From positions 59,133-64,674 of the forward strand of contig DCOH01000036.1 of NCBI GenBank assembly GCA_002322865.1: DNA of 5,542 nt, in the 5' to 3' direction. The translations under genes and the position numbers were made by a program. The notes under the pieces were generated by a model. That model was not told where the DNA came from and searched no databases. It saw only the letters and a list, made by a program, of their open reading frames with translations. How positions within the stretch are numbered: the first letter of the stretch is position 1; each line of letters begins with the position of its first letter. Shown piece by piece: positions 1 through 5,530 of the stretch. Source of the stretch: Sphingobacterium sp. UBA1575 (GTDB lineage Bacteria > Bacteroidota > Bacteroidia > Sphingobacteriales > Sphingobacteriaceae).

Positions 1-878
1 CAGTAACGAGGACCTTCGTAAAGATCAATATCGATTCCCACCTCATTGTTGTCATAACGGTATACCGAATCGCGGATAATCTCTGCATCACGGTAGCCTT
101 TATCCTGCATTTTAGCGATCAATTTCTCTTTCGCCTCTTCGTATTTGTCTTCCTTGAATTTACCAGGACCGAATACACGATACCACATTCTTGGTTTAAC
201 ACCTTTAAGGTATTTTTGAAGCTGCCTATCCGTGAATTCTTCATTGCCTTCAAAATTCACATGATGTACTTTGATCTTCTTGTTTCTATCGATATCCACC
301 ATCACAATTTCATTGTTAGGTTGGGTAGTATCTTTTGCGGTCTTGATCGTAATCTCCGGATATAGGTAGGATTTCTCCCGCAAGAATTTCTCGATGGTCG
401 TACGGGTGGTCAATAATAGGTTTTCATTGACAATTCGGCCAGCCGTTGTATTCAAACGCTTACGAACTTCTTCTGTTTGGGTTTTACTCAAACCTTCAAT
501 ATCCACGCGGGTCAGCCTTGGACGTTCCTTTACGCGGATTTCCAAAAAGATCGTCTCGTCCTGTATTTTTGTAGCATATAATTGAACATCTTCGAATAGG
601 TTCTGATCCATCAGATCCTTGATCACATTAGCGGTCTGCTCAGAAGGTACCTCGATGTAATTACCTACGACCAATTTGGAAATGGTAATCAATACATCGC
701 TTTCAAGGTATTGAGCTCCTGTAACAGTCACTCCCCCGATCACATAATTCTTAGGGTTATTATAGTCAATTTCATCTGGGTCATTGACGTTTATGGGATT
801 ACCACCAAGGATTTGGGCATGCGAGAAATTGCAAATTAAGATGGTCAGAAAAATAGAAATTTTTAGTATATGCTTCAT
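1..878 (-). CDS. bamA: Outer membrane protein assembly factor BamA, N-terminal part (cut by window edge)
   Basis: BamA (Omp85/YaeT) folds and inserts beta-barrel proteins into the outer membrane. Its periplasmic POTRA domains guide substrates to a C-terminal barrel. I translated 292 codons from the ATG at 878; the gene continues past position 1, so the barrel is not visible. Residues 1-21 are a Sec signal peptide (MKHILK, a hydrophobic run, then SHA before Q22); C16 is not in a lipobox. Three POTRA-like units follow at about residues 44-118 (NYVIGGVTVTGAQYL), 119-198 (RPRLTRVDIEGLSK) and 200-292 (IKVHHVNFEGNEEF ... KGYRDAEI). The insertion with WYRVFGPGKF in the third unit resembles Bacteroidota BamA. 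It lies last in the cluster seen here, 120 bp after uppS, a neighbour order widespread in the phylum. The start is supported by the signal peptide; the ribosome site (AAAAAG) is weak. The family call is firm; paralogous Omp85 proteins are less likely given the uppS linkage. Confidence 0.93.
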   Translation of the reverse strand, partial: MKHILKISIFLTILICNFSHAQILGGNPINVNDPDEIDYNNPKNYVIGGVTVTGAQYLESDVLITISKLVVGNYIEVPSEQTANVIKDLMDQNLFEDVQLYATKIQDETIFLEIRVKERPRLTRVDIEGLSKTQTEEVRKRLNTTAGRIVNENLLLTTRTTIEKFLREKSYLYPEITIKTAKDTTQPNNEIVMVDIDRNKKIKVHHVNFEGNEEFTDRQLQKYLKGVKPRMWYRVFGPGKFKEDKYEEAKEKLIAKMQDKGYRDAEIIRDSVYRYDNNEVGIDIDLYEGPRY

Positions 879-897
879 CTACTTTTTATTATGTCTG

Positions 898-905
898 CTA
901 AAGTA
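898..905 (-). promoter_or_regulatory. Possible -7 box close to bamA
   Basis: On the minus strand this reads TACTTTAG, one mismatch from the Bacteroidota -7 consensus TAnnTTTG. It lies 19 bp before the bamA start codon, so any transcript would have a very short leader. No good -33 TTG box sits about 19 bp upstream; instead there is a TTAACAA direct repeat (922-916 and 932-926). It is a weaker candidate than the box at 983-990. Confidence 0.22.
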
Positions 906-982
906 CAGCAAAGTCTTGTTAATTTTTGTTAAAAGAAATATTGCGGATTTCGGGGATTAACCCATCCAAAATCAAAATGTTG

Positions 983-990
983 CAAAAGTA
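983..990 (-). promoter_or_regulatory. Candidate internal promoter (-7 box) for bamA
   Basis: The minus strand reads TACTTTTG here, a perfect match to the Bacteroidota -7 element TAnnTTTG, followed by CA as is common. It begins 8 bp past the uppS stop codon and about 105 bp before the bamA ATG, inside the 120-bp gap. The -33 region about 19 bp upstream is only GTG rather than TTG, so strength is uncertain. It would let bamA be transcribed separately from uppS. Confidence 0.42.
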
Positions 991-998
991 AGTATTTC

Positions 999-1736
999 TT
1001 ACAATTGTTCACTAGTTTTCCCAAATCTTCTTTCGCGATTTTGATATAAATAAATACACTCGAAGAGATGTTCTCTGGAAAACTCCGGCCACATGATGGG
1101 TAAGAAAAATAATTCTGAATAAGCGATCTGCCAAAGCATGTAATTACTGATGCGTTCTTCACCGGATGTTCTGATCAGAATATCGGGATCCGGCATATCA
1201 TAGGTATAAAGATGATGGCTTATGGTTTCTTCATTAATATCCGAAGGATCAAGTTCATTGTTCTTCACCTTTTCTGCTATCCTTTTGGTGGCTTCCACAA
1301 TCTCTTGTCTGGAACCATAGCTTAAGGCTAAAGTAAGGGTACAGCCTGTATTGTTCTTCGTCTGTTCGATGGTACTTGCCAAGGTTACTTGGCAATGATC
1401 CGGTAGGTCAGAAGTCTTACCGATGGTGTTTACCCGAATATTGTTGGCCTGGAAGGTAGGTAATTCCTGGTTGAGGGAATTCACCAAAAGTTCCATCAAG
1501 GCATTGACTTCAAATTCAGGTCGGTTCCAGTTTTCGGTAGAAAAAGCATATAAGGTGAGGTAGGAAATGCCGATTTCAACAGCAGCTTCCAAGGCCTCCC
1601 GTACAGCTGTAACACCATTTTTGTGTCCAAATACACGCAGCTCACCCTGTTCCTTGGCCCATCGGCCATTGCCATCCATGATAATCGCAATATGCTTAGG
1701 AAGGTTAGTTTTGTCTATTTTATCTTTATAGTTCAT
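999..1736 (-). CDS. uppS: Isoprenyl transferase (undecaprenyl diphosphate synthase)
   Basis: A cytosolic cis-prenyltransferase that condenses isopentenyl diphosphates onto farnesyl diphosphate, giving the C55 carrier lipid for peptidoglycan and surface polysaccharides. The 245-residue length is typical of the family. Visible signatures are the catalytic/Mg loop MDGNGRWA at residues 20-27 (D21 being the expected catalytic Asp), FSTENWNRP at 65-73, SYGSRQEI at 139-146, and the C-terminal DPDILIRTSGEERISN at 183-198 followed by LWQIAYSELFF. The last block carries the Arg and Ser residues that bind the IPP diphosphate and the Glu that helps coordinate Mg. There is no membrane segment, as expected. 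The ATG at 1736 puts the MDGNGRWA loop at the usual distance from the N terminus; no clear Shine-Dalgarno precedes it. It lies between nadK (82 bp upstream) and bamA (120 bp downstream). Chain length cannot be read from sequence, but C55 is expected of the only carrier-lipid synthase type. Confidence 0.96.
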   Translation of the reverse strand: MNYKDKIDKTNLPKHIAIIMDGNGRWAKEQGELRVFGHKNGVTAVREALEAAVEIGISYLTLYAFSTENWNRPEFEVNALMELLVNSLNQELPTFQANNIRVNTIGKTSDLPDHCQVTLASTIEQTKNNTGCTLTLALSYGSRQEIVEATKRIAEKVKNNELDPSDINEETISHHLYTYDMPDPDILIRTSGEERISNYMLWQIAYSELFFLPIMWPEFSREHLFECIYLYQNRERRFGKTSEQL

Positions 1737-1753
1737 TTGATTGTATACTGCGG

Positions 1754-1761
1754 TAAAGATA
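1754..1761 (-). promoter_or_regulatory. Candidate -7 box upstream of uppS
   Basis: The minus strand reads TATCTTTA followed by CCGCA, one mismatch from TAnnTTTG, 17 bp before the uppS ATG in the 82-bp nadK-uppS gap. No clear TTG box is found 17-20 bp upstream, and the implied leader would be very short. It may be a secondary start within a longer transcript. Confidence 0.3.
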
Positions 1762-1818
1762 CAGGTTTTCAGATAATCCTTTGATATTAAATAGTGTTAA
1801 ATGAACTTTAAACCTTGA

Positions 1819-2712
1819 TTAATAATTTCTGACGTCAATACCCCATAGCAATTTTTCCCGTAGGATACTGAAATACTGGTCGTTCTGCAGCCTGATCAGG
1901 TTGATGTGGAAAGGGGCTTTAGAGATGGTCAGCGTGGTGTTTGTGGATAGCGTATAACTTTTCGAATCACAGCTCAGAATGTATTTTTCCGTGCGGCTTT
2001 CGATCTCCAAGTGCAATTTCATCTGTTCGCTCACCACGATTGGGCGTACGTTCAGGTTATGTGGAGAAATAGGGGTGATCACGAAGTTGCCACTTCCTGG
2101 CATCAGGATGGGCCCGCCACAGCTCAAAGAATAGGCGGTGGAGCCGGTTGGTGTTGCAATGATCAAACCATCGGCCCAATAGGAGTTCAAAAGCTCATTG
2201 TCCAATACCGCGTTTACTGTGATCATGGCGGAAGAATCCGAACGAAATACCGTAATGTCATTTAACGCAATATTATCGCCGGCAACCAAGGTTCCATCGG
2301 AGGTTTCTACCTGTAGCAGCCCACGCTTCTGGATTTGGTATTGGTTGGCCAAGATCTGGTCCAACGCTTCTTCGATCTTGTTTTTTGAAATGTTTGCCAA
2401 AAATCCCAAACGGCCAAAGTTGATTCCTGCGATCGGGATCCCAGAGTCTTTAATCAAGGTTGCTGCAGCAAGCATGGTTCCATCGCCACCAAGGCTCAGC
2501 ATAAAGGAAATATCTTTTGGAAGATCCTTATGTGATTTAAACTTTTTGAATTTGAAATCCACTTTGCATAGTTTCTTCAAAAAACTGTGGAAATCATGGT
2601 AGATATATACCTGAACATTGCGTTCGCGGAGGTAACTGAACAGCTCAACAACGTAGCCGATAACCGATTGGTTAAATTCACGTCCATATACTGCGATGGC
2701 CAGTTCTTTCAT
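1819..2712 (-). CDS. nadK: NAD kinase
   Basis: Cytosolic ATP (or polyphosphate)-dependent kinase that phosphorylates NAD at the adenosine 2'-hydroxyl, the only route to NADP. It is 297 residues, normal for the family. The N-terminal Rossmann-like domain has the hallmark GGDGT at 75-79 (D77 the expected catalytic base), followed by GINFGRLGFLA at 97-106. The C-terminal domain has LND at 150-152, where many NAD kinases have an NE dipeptide that contacts the nicotinamide ribose. It also has YWADGLIIATPTGSTAYSLS at 178-197, with the conserved Asp and the Gly/Thr-rich substrate loop, and SPHNLNVRP at 216-224. The ATG at 2712 gives the standard short strand before the nucleotide fold and is preceded by an A-rich AAAGAAAG. 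It starts 43 bp after the CBS gene stop, so the two are probably co-transcribed. No disruption is seen. Confidence 0.97.
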   Translation of the reverse strand: MKELAIAVYGREFNQSVIGYVVELFSYLRERNVQVYIYHDFHSFLKKLCKVDFKFKKFKSHKDLPKDISFMLSLGGDGTMLAAATLIKDSGIPIAGINFGRLGFLANISKNKIEEALDQILANQYQIQKRGLLQVETSDGTLVAGDNIALNDITVFRSDSSAMITVNAVLDNELLNSYWADGLIIATPTGSTAYSLSCGGPILMPGSGNFVITPISPHNLNVRPIVVSEQMKLHLEIESRTEKYILSCDSKSYTLSTNTTLTISKAPFHINLIRLQNDQYFSILREKLLWGIDVRNY

Positions 2713-2755
2713 GCTTTCTTTTAAAATTTAGTCAAAGATGGGAATTTCTGATAAA

Positions 2756-3418
2756 TTATAGGTTCAAATAATTCATCAAAAGATTGTACCGTTCTTGAAT
2801 ATCGTTCTGGTCCGAGCCATCATTGAAAGTCGCTTTCACCACATAATCGTGCCGCCAAAGCGATGCCAATACCGAAGAAATATTCGTCTTGTTCAGTTTG
2901 ATGGTCAATTCTACCTTAGAGGAATCACCCAACACCTTAACCCCGGTATGAAGGATTTTACAGTTCTCCGATTCAATGATATTGGCGATGTGGGTCAGGG
3001 AATTGTCGCGCTCTTCCATTTCCAGCACGATGATCGCCCCAATCTCCTGGTTAGATATCGTTTTGTTCAATGCCAATAAGAGATTTTTTGGCGTAATCAC
3101 ACCTACATACTGGTTGTTCTTGTTCAGGATAGGTAACATATCAAACTGATAGGTCTCCAGGTATTGCAGAGCATCAAAAATATGCTGGTAATCGAAGAGA
3201 TAAATAAATGGAAAAGTGAACTTGAGATCCTTGATGGTTTTCATGTCATCATCCACATTCAAGAGGTCTTCTTCTGTAATAATACCCAGGTATTCCTTGC
3301 CTTTTACAACAGGGAGTTGTTGGAGATGGAGCTCATTGACCTTATCCAGGGTAGCAGCTACTGTGTCGTTTGGATGGACCTCGGTGTAGAGCGTAGATAT
3401 GTTTTCGCCTATATACAT
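2756..3418 (-). CDS. CBS-domain pair protein with ACT-like C-terminal domain
   Basis: A 220-residue soluble protein with no signal peptide or membrane segment. Residues about 8-57 form a first CBS motif (VHPNDTVAATLDKVNELHLQ, then LPVVKGKEYLGIITEEDLL). Residues about 72-118 form the second (YLFDYQHIFDALQYLETYQF, then MLPILNKNNQYVGVITPKNLL). Paired CBS motifs form a Bateman module that binds adenine nucleotides or related ligands. Residues about 127-198 (GAIIVLEMEERDNSLTHIAN ... KVELTIKLNKTNI) look like an ACT-like fold, usually a small-ligand or dimerisation domain. No catalytic domain is present, so a sensor or adaptor role is inferred, not shown. It leads the minus-strand cluster, 43 bp before nadK, an association I recall as recurrent in Bacteroidota; a link to NAD(P)/ATP sensing is plausible but unproven. 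The start at 3418 lacks a clear ribosome site but lies directly before the first CBS strand. Confidence 0.85.
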   Translation of the reverse strand: MYIGENISTLYTEVHPNDTVAATLDKVNELHLQQLPVVKGKEYLGIITEEDLLNVDDDMKTIKDLKFTFPFIYLFDYQHIFDALQYLETYQFDMLPILNKNNQYVGVITPKNLLLALNKTISNQEIGAIIVLEMEERDNSLTHIANIIESENCKILHTGVKVLGDSSKVELTIKLNKTNISSVLASLWRHDYVVKATFNDGSDQNDIQERYNLLMNYLNL

Positions 3419-3433
3419 GAAACCGTTTTATGT

Positions 3434-3538
3434 ATTAAACCCCATTTTTGAGAAAACGTTTAATTAGGAGTTTAATGATTCGTTGATGCTAAGGTAACGA
3501 AAATATATATTTTGAAATAAAATAAAAAGATGTTTAAT
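3434..3538. repeat. Cluster of four GTTTAAT heptamers
   Basis: GTTTAAT occurs on the plus strand at 3458-3464, 3470-3476 and 3532-3538, and as its complement ATTAAAC at 3434-3440. The copies at 3470 and 3532 extend to GTTTAATG, and those at 3458 and 3470 are exactly 12 bp apart. The first copy is inverted relative to the others. They flank the candidate minus-strand -7 box, which would suit an operator for a regulator of one or both units, although AT-rich composition raises the chance background. Confidence 0.4.
3489..3496 (-). promoter_or_regulatory. Candidate -7 box for the CBS-nadK-uppS-bamA cluster
   Basis: The minus strand reads TACCTTAG followed by CATC, one mismatch from TAnnTTTG. 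A TTTC at 17 bp upstream spacing is a partial -33 element. It lies about 70 bp before the CBS gene start and would be the main promoter of the minus-strand cluster. Confidence 0.4.
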
Positions 3539-3558
3539 GCTACTTTAAAGGAAATGTG

Positions 3559-3566
3559 TAATTTTA
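3559..3566 (+). promoter_or_regulatory. Candidate -7 box for the acyltransferase operon
   Basis: TAATTTTA is one mismatch from TAnnTTTG and lies 27 bp before the ATG at 3594. The -33 region about 20 bp upstream has only TTTAATG. TACTTTAA at 3541-3548 and 3570-3577 are alternatives with two mismatches each. A purine-rich AAAAAGAG at 3576-3583, 10 bp before the ATG, is a plausible ribosome site. Confidence 0.28.
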
Positions 3567-3593
3567 CCCTACTTTAAAAAGAGCGGTAATTAT

Positions 3594-4424
3594 ATGGACT
3601 TACTAGAGCAAGAGAAGTTTATAAAGATTCGTGAAGTAATTCATAAGAAAAGTCCAAAATTAGCGAAGTGGATACCCAAACCAGTAATTAGTTACTTAGA
3701 GCGTGTAATACACGAAGACGAGATCAACTATATCATGACCAGGTATTACGATGACCTAGGCTTGGATTTTGTGGATTCTTTGTTGAAGGAATTGGATGTA
3801 GAGGTTCATCTGGAGGGTGTGGAGAACATTCCTTTGGAGGATAGTGTGATCTTTGCTTCCAACCATCCCCTTGGTGGTTTGGATGGAGTGGCTTTTATGC
3901 AGGCAATCGGTAAATACCGGAAAGATGTGAAGTTTTTGGTCAATGATATCCTTTTGAATATCCGAAACCTGGAACCCTTGTTCGTACCTGTCAATAAGGT
4001 AGGGAATCAGAGCAAGGCCGGTATTGCAGCCATAGAAAATGCCTATGCCTCCGACCATGCCCTGCTTGTTTTTCCGGCCGGACTGGTGTCACGGAAAATA
4101 AATGGCAAAATTGTTGACCTAGAATGGAAAAAAAGCTTTATCAATAAAGCAAAAAAATACAAAAAGGACGTCGTTCCTGTCTACATCGAGGGTAGGAATT
4201 CAAACTTCTTCTATAATTTAGCGAGAATAAGAGCAAAACTTGGTTTAAAAGCTAACATTGAAATGTTATATTTACCTGATGAGTTGTTCTCCCAACGCGG
4301 GAAGAGCATCAACATCCGCATCGGTAAACGTATTCCATATACACATTTCGACCAAAGCAAAAACGAAAGAGCCTGGGCCGAAGATGTAAAACAGCAAGTT
4401 TATGCGATGGCCAACAGTAAATAA
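3594..4424 (+). CDS. Lysophospholipid-type (PlsC superfamily) O-acyltransferase, GlsA/OlsA-like
   Basis: Predicted to transfer a fatty acyl chain from acyl-ACP or acyl-CoA to a hydroxyl, most likely the 3-hydroxy group of an N-acyl amino acid, completing an acyloxyacyl aminolipid. The 276 residues have the PlsC-type blocks in order. Block I is SNHPLGGLDG at 89-98, with H91 and D97 as the expected catalytic pair but five residues between them instead of the usual four. Block II is around LFVPVNKVG at 129-137. Block III is LLVFPAGLVSR at 157-167, where most family members have FPEGTR, and block IV is VVPVYIEG at 193-200. Residues 1-60 are a helical, charged lead-in, and no clear transmembrane helix is present, suggesting peripheral inner-membrane association. 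A tandem stop (TAA TAA) ends the gene 6 bp before the N-acyltransferase, so the two are surely co-transcribed. Phosphatidic acid synthesis (PlsC proper) is the alternative; the variant motifs and the partner gene favour aminolipid synthesis. Confidence 0.82.
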   Translation: MDLLEQEKFIKIREVIHKKSPKLAKWIPKPVISYLERVIHEDEINYIMTRYYDDLGLDFVDSLLKELDVEVHLEGVENIPLEDSVIFASNHPLGGLDGVAFMQAIGKYRKDVKFLVNDILLNIRNLEPLFVPVNKVGNQSKAGIAAIENAYASDHALLVFPAGLVSRKINGKIVDLEWKKSFINKAKKYKKDVVPVYIEGRNSNFFYNLARIRAKLGLKANIEMLYLPDELFSQRGKSINIRIGKRIPYTHFDQSKNERAWAEDVKQQVYAMANSK

Positions 4425-4430
4425 TAATCT

Positions 4431-5396
4431 ATGCAAGAAATAATTCAACCTGTTGATCGGGAATTAATTAAGAAAGAACTTACTAAAGAAGCTTTTGTCC
4501 GTTATACCAATAATGGCAACAATGAGGTTTATTTGGTAAACTATCATACATCTCCGAATATCATGCGCGAGATTGGCCGACTGAGAGAGTTGAGTTTCCG
4601 CTCCGCGGGAGGTGGTACCGGGCAAGCACTGGATATTGATGAGAACGATATCAGTGAACACAACTACGATCAGTTGATCGCCTGGAACCCGGATGATGAA
4701 GAGATCATTGCGGGATACCGCGTGATCAAATGTGATAATGCGGTTTCTGAAGATGGAGAAGTCCATCTCTCCACAGCGCATTATTTTGATTTTTCAGAAG
4801 ACTTTGTTAAAAACTATCTTCCCCAGACCTTGGAATTGGGAAGATCATGGGTACAGCCCAAATACCAACCCGCTATTGATAACCGCAAAGGGATATTCTC
4901 CTTGGATAACCTATGGGATGGGCTGGGTGCTGTGGTGCTGTTGAATCCAGATGTGAAGTATCTTTTTGGAAAGGTGACCATGTACCCACAGTATAATGAA
5001 GAAGCTAGGGATCTATTGATCTACTTCATGAACCATTATTTCCCGGATAAGGATAAATTAGTGACTCCATCTCCAGAATTGTATTTAGGGTATAAGACTG
5101 ATGTGTCCAAGTTTGAAGGCATTTTTGATGGGTTGGATTATAAAGAAGGTTATAAGGTATTGAATACGCGTGTAAGAGAATTGGGGGAGAATGTTCCGCC
5201 ATTGATCAATACGTATATGAATTTGTCGCCATCCATGCGTGTTTTTGGTACCGCTAGGAACAATGAATTTGGTGAGGTGGAAGAGACAGGGATTATGATA
5301 ACCTTGGATGATATTTATCCAGCGAAGAAAGAGAGACATATGTCGACTTTTGAGCGGGATAGGCATTTCGGCGAAAGACCGGTAAAGGCCAGGTAG
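4431..5396 (+). CDS. GNAT-fold N-acyltransferase, GlsB/OlsB ('hemolysin') family
   Basis: Predicted to N-acylate an amino acid (glycine, ornithine or a relative) with a 3-hydroxyacyl chain from acyl-ACP, the first step of aminolipid synthesis. The 321-residue protein has the family's ordered blocks: IGRLRELSFRSAGGGTG at 48-64, YDQLIAWNPDDEEIIAGYRV at 79-98 (the 'D...I.GYR' strand pair of the GNAT fold), LELGRSWVQPKY at 134-145, and LWDGLGAVVLLNP at 161-173 followed by KYLFGKVTMYP at 176-186. Near the C terminus PPLINTYMNLSP at 256-267 precedes RVFGTARNNEFGEVEETGIM at 270-289. There is no signal peptide or membrane segment, so a cytosolic or peripheral membrane protein is likely; the last 25 residues are basic. 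The 'hemolysin' label used for this family is historical and no lytic activity is implied. The ATG lies 6 bp after the O-acyltransferase stop without a clear Shine-Dalgarno, so translation may be coupled. Family assignment is firm; the amino acid substrate is not determinable here. Confidence 0.87.
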   Translation: MQEIIQPVDRELIKKELTKEAFVRYTNNGNNEVYLVNYHTSPNIMREIGRLRELSFRSAGGGTGQALDIDENDISEHNYDQLIAWNPDDEEIIAGYRVIKCDNAVSEDGEVHLSTAHYFDFSEDFVKNYLPQTLELGRSWVQPKYQPAIDNRKGIFSLDNLWDGLGAVVLLNPDVKYLFGKVTMYPQYNEEARDLLIYFMNHYFPDKDKLVTPSPELYLGYKTDVSKFEGIFDGLDYKEGYKVLNTRVRELGENVPPLINTYMNLSPSMRVFGTARNNEFGEVEETGIMITLDDIYPAKKERHMSTFERDRHFGERPVKAR

Positions 5397-5412
5397 GTTT
5401 TTATTGGGATTC

Positions 5413-5441
5413 TACGTCATTGCGACCTTACGTCATTGCGA
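5413..5441 (+). repeat. 13-bp tandem direct repeat TACGTCATTGCGA
   Basis: TACGTCATTGCGA occurs at 5413-5425 and again at 5429-5441, a period of 16 bp. The second copy continues as GGCACGAAGCAATCT, matching a dispersed intergenic repeat type (GTCATTGCGAGG...AAGCAATCT) that I recall from Sphingobacteriaceae. The first copy looks like a broken copy of the same unit. It begins 17 bp after the N-acyltransferase stop. Confidence 0.75.
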
Positions 5442-5470
5442 GGCACGAAGCAATCTTCCCGCATGTAATG

Positions 5471-5530
5471 CTGAGCATCTTCGAAGCATCTGTTCGATAG
5501 TACACGTACAGATCCTTCGAAGATGCTCAG
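5471..5530. repeat. Long imperfect palindrome (stem-loop) with CTTCGAAG cores
   Basis: The arms 5471-5493 and 5508-5530 are reverse complements over 23 bp with a single mismatch (C5487 against C5514). They enclose a 14-base loop, and two further C-G pairs are possible inside it. Weaker pairing extends outward for a few bases (GTAATG against CATGAC-type ends). Each arm holds the small palindrome CTTCGAAG at 5479-5486 and 5515-5522. No T tract follows on the plus strand, so it is not a textbook intrinsic terminator, though such a stem could block or protect the 3' end of the acyltransferase mRNA. It resembles REP/BIME-like dispersed elements, and a sister element may continue beyond 5542. Confidence 0.82.

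Larger units (their letters stand above)
3419..3593. promoter_or_regulatory. Divergent AT-rich promoter region between CBS gene and acyltransferase operon
   Basis: This 175-bp gene-free stretch separates the start codons of two oppositely transcribed units, so both must be controlled from here unless transcripts enter from outside. It is strongly AT-rich (for example 3501-3530) and contains four copies of GTTTAAT or its complement, the palindrome AAACGTTT at 3454-3461, and the direct repeat CTACTTTAAA at 3540-3549 and 3569-3578. Box-like sequences for each direction are listed separately. No RNA gene or riboswitch fold was recognised. Confidence 0.8.

Noticed and set aside
394..585. 63-residue plus-strand frame antisense to bamA
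   Set aside because: The minus strand encodes an uninterrupted POTRA region here, so the frame is a shadow.
929..1162. 77-residue minus-strand frame across the uppS end and the uppS-bamA gap
   Set aside because: It overlaps the conserved C-terminal uppS block in another frame, and its product resembles nothing recognisable.
2011..2265. 84-residue plus-strand open frame antisense to nadK
   Set aside because: Shadow of nadK with low-complexity His/Trp/Gly content and no family resemblance.
2198..2602. 134-residue plus-strand open frame antisense to nadK
   Set aside because: It lies wholly within nadK, whose full set of family motifs is intact. The antisense translation has no recognisable domain and no ribosome site, so it is a coding shadow.
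3164..3451. 95-residue plus-strand frame antisense to the CBS gene
   Set aside because: It is explained by the CBS gene on the other strand; its sequence has no domain signature.
3858..3890. Acyltransferase gene inactivated by an extra residue in the HX4D motif
   Set aside because: The reading frame is intact at full length, the flanking NHP and LDG residues are well formed and the downstream blocks follow in order. A subfamily variant is more likely than a defect.
4464..4781. 105-residue minus-strand frame antisense to the N-acyltransferase
   Set aside because: It is contained in a gene with clear ordered GNAT-family blocks, and no promoter is seen for it.
5471..5530. Rho-independent terminator for the acyltransferase operon
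   Set aside because: The stem is long but is followed by GATGACAAAG rather than a T run, and it starts 74 bp after the stop codon. A dispersed repeat explains it better.
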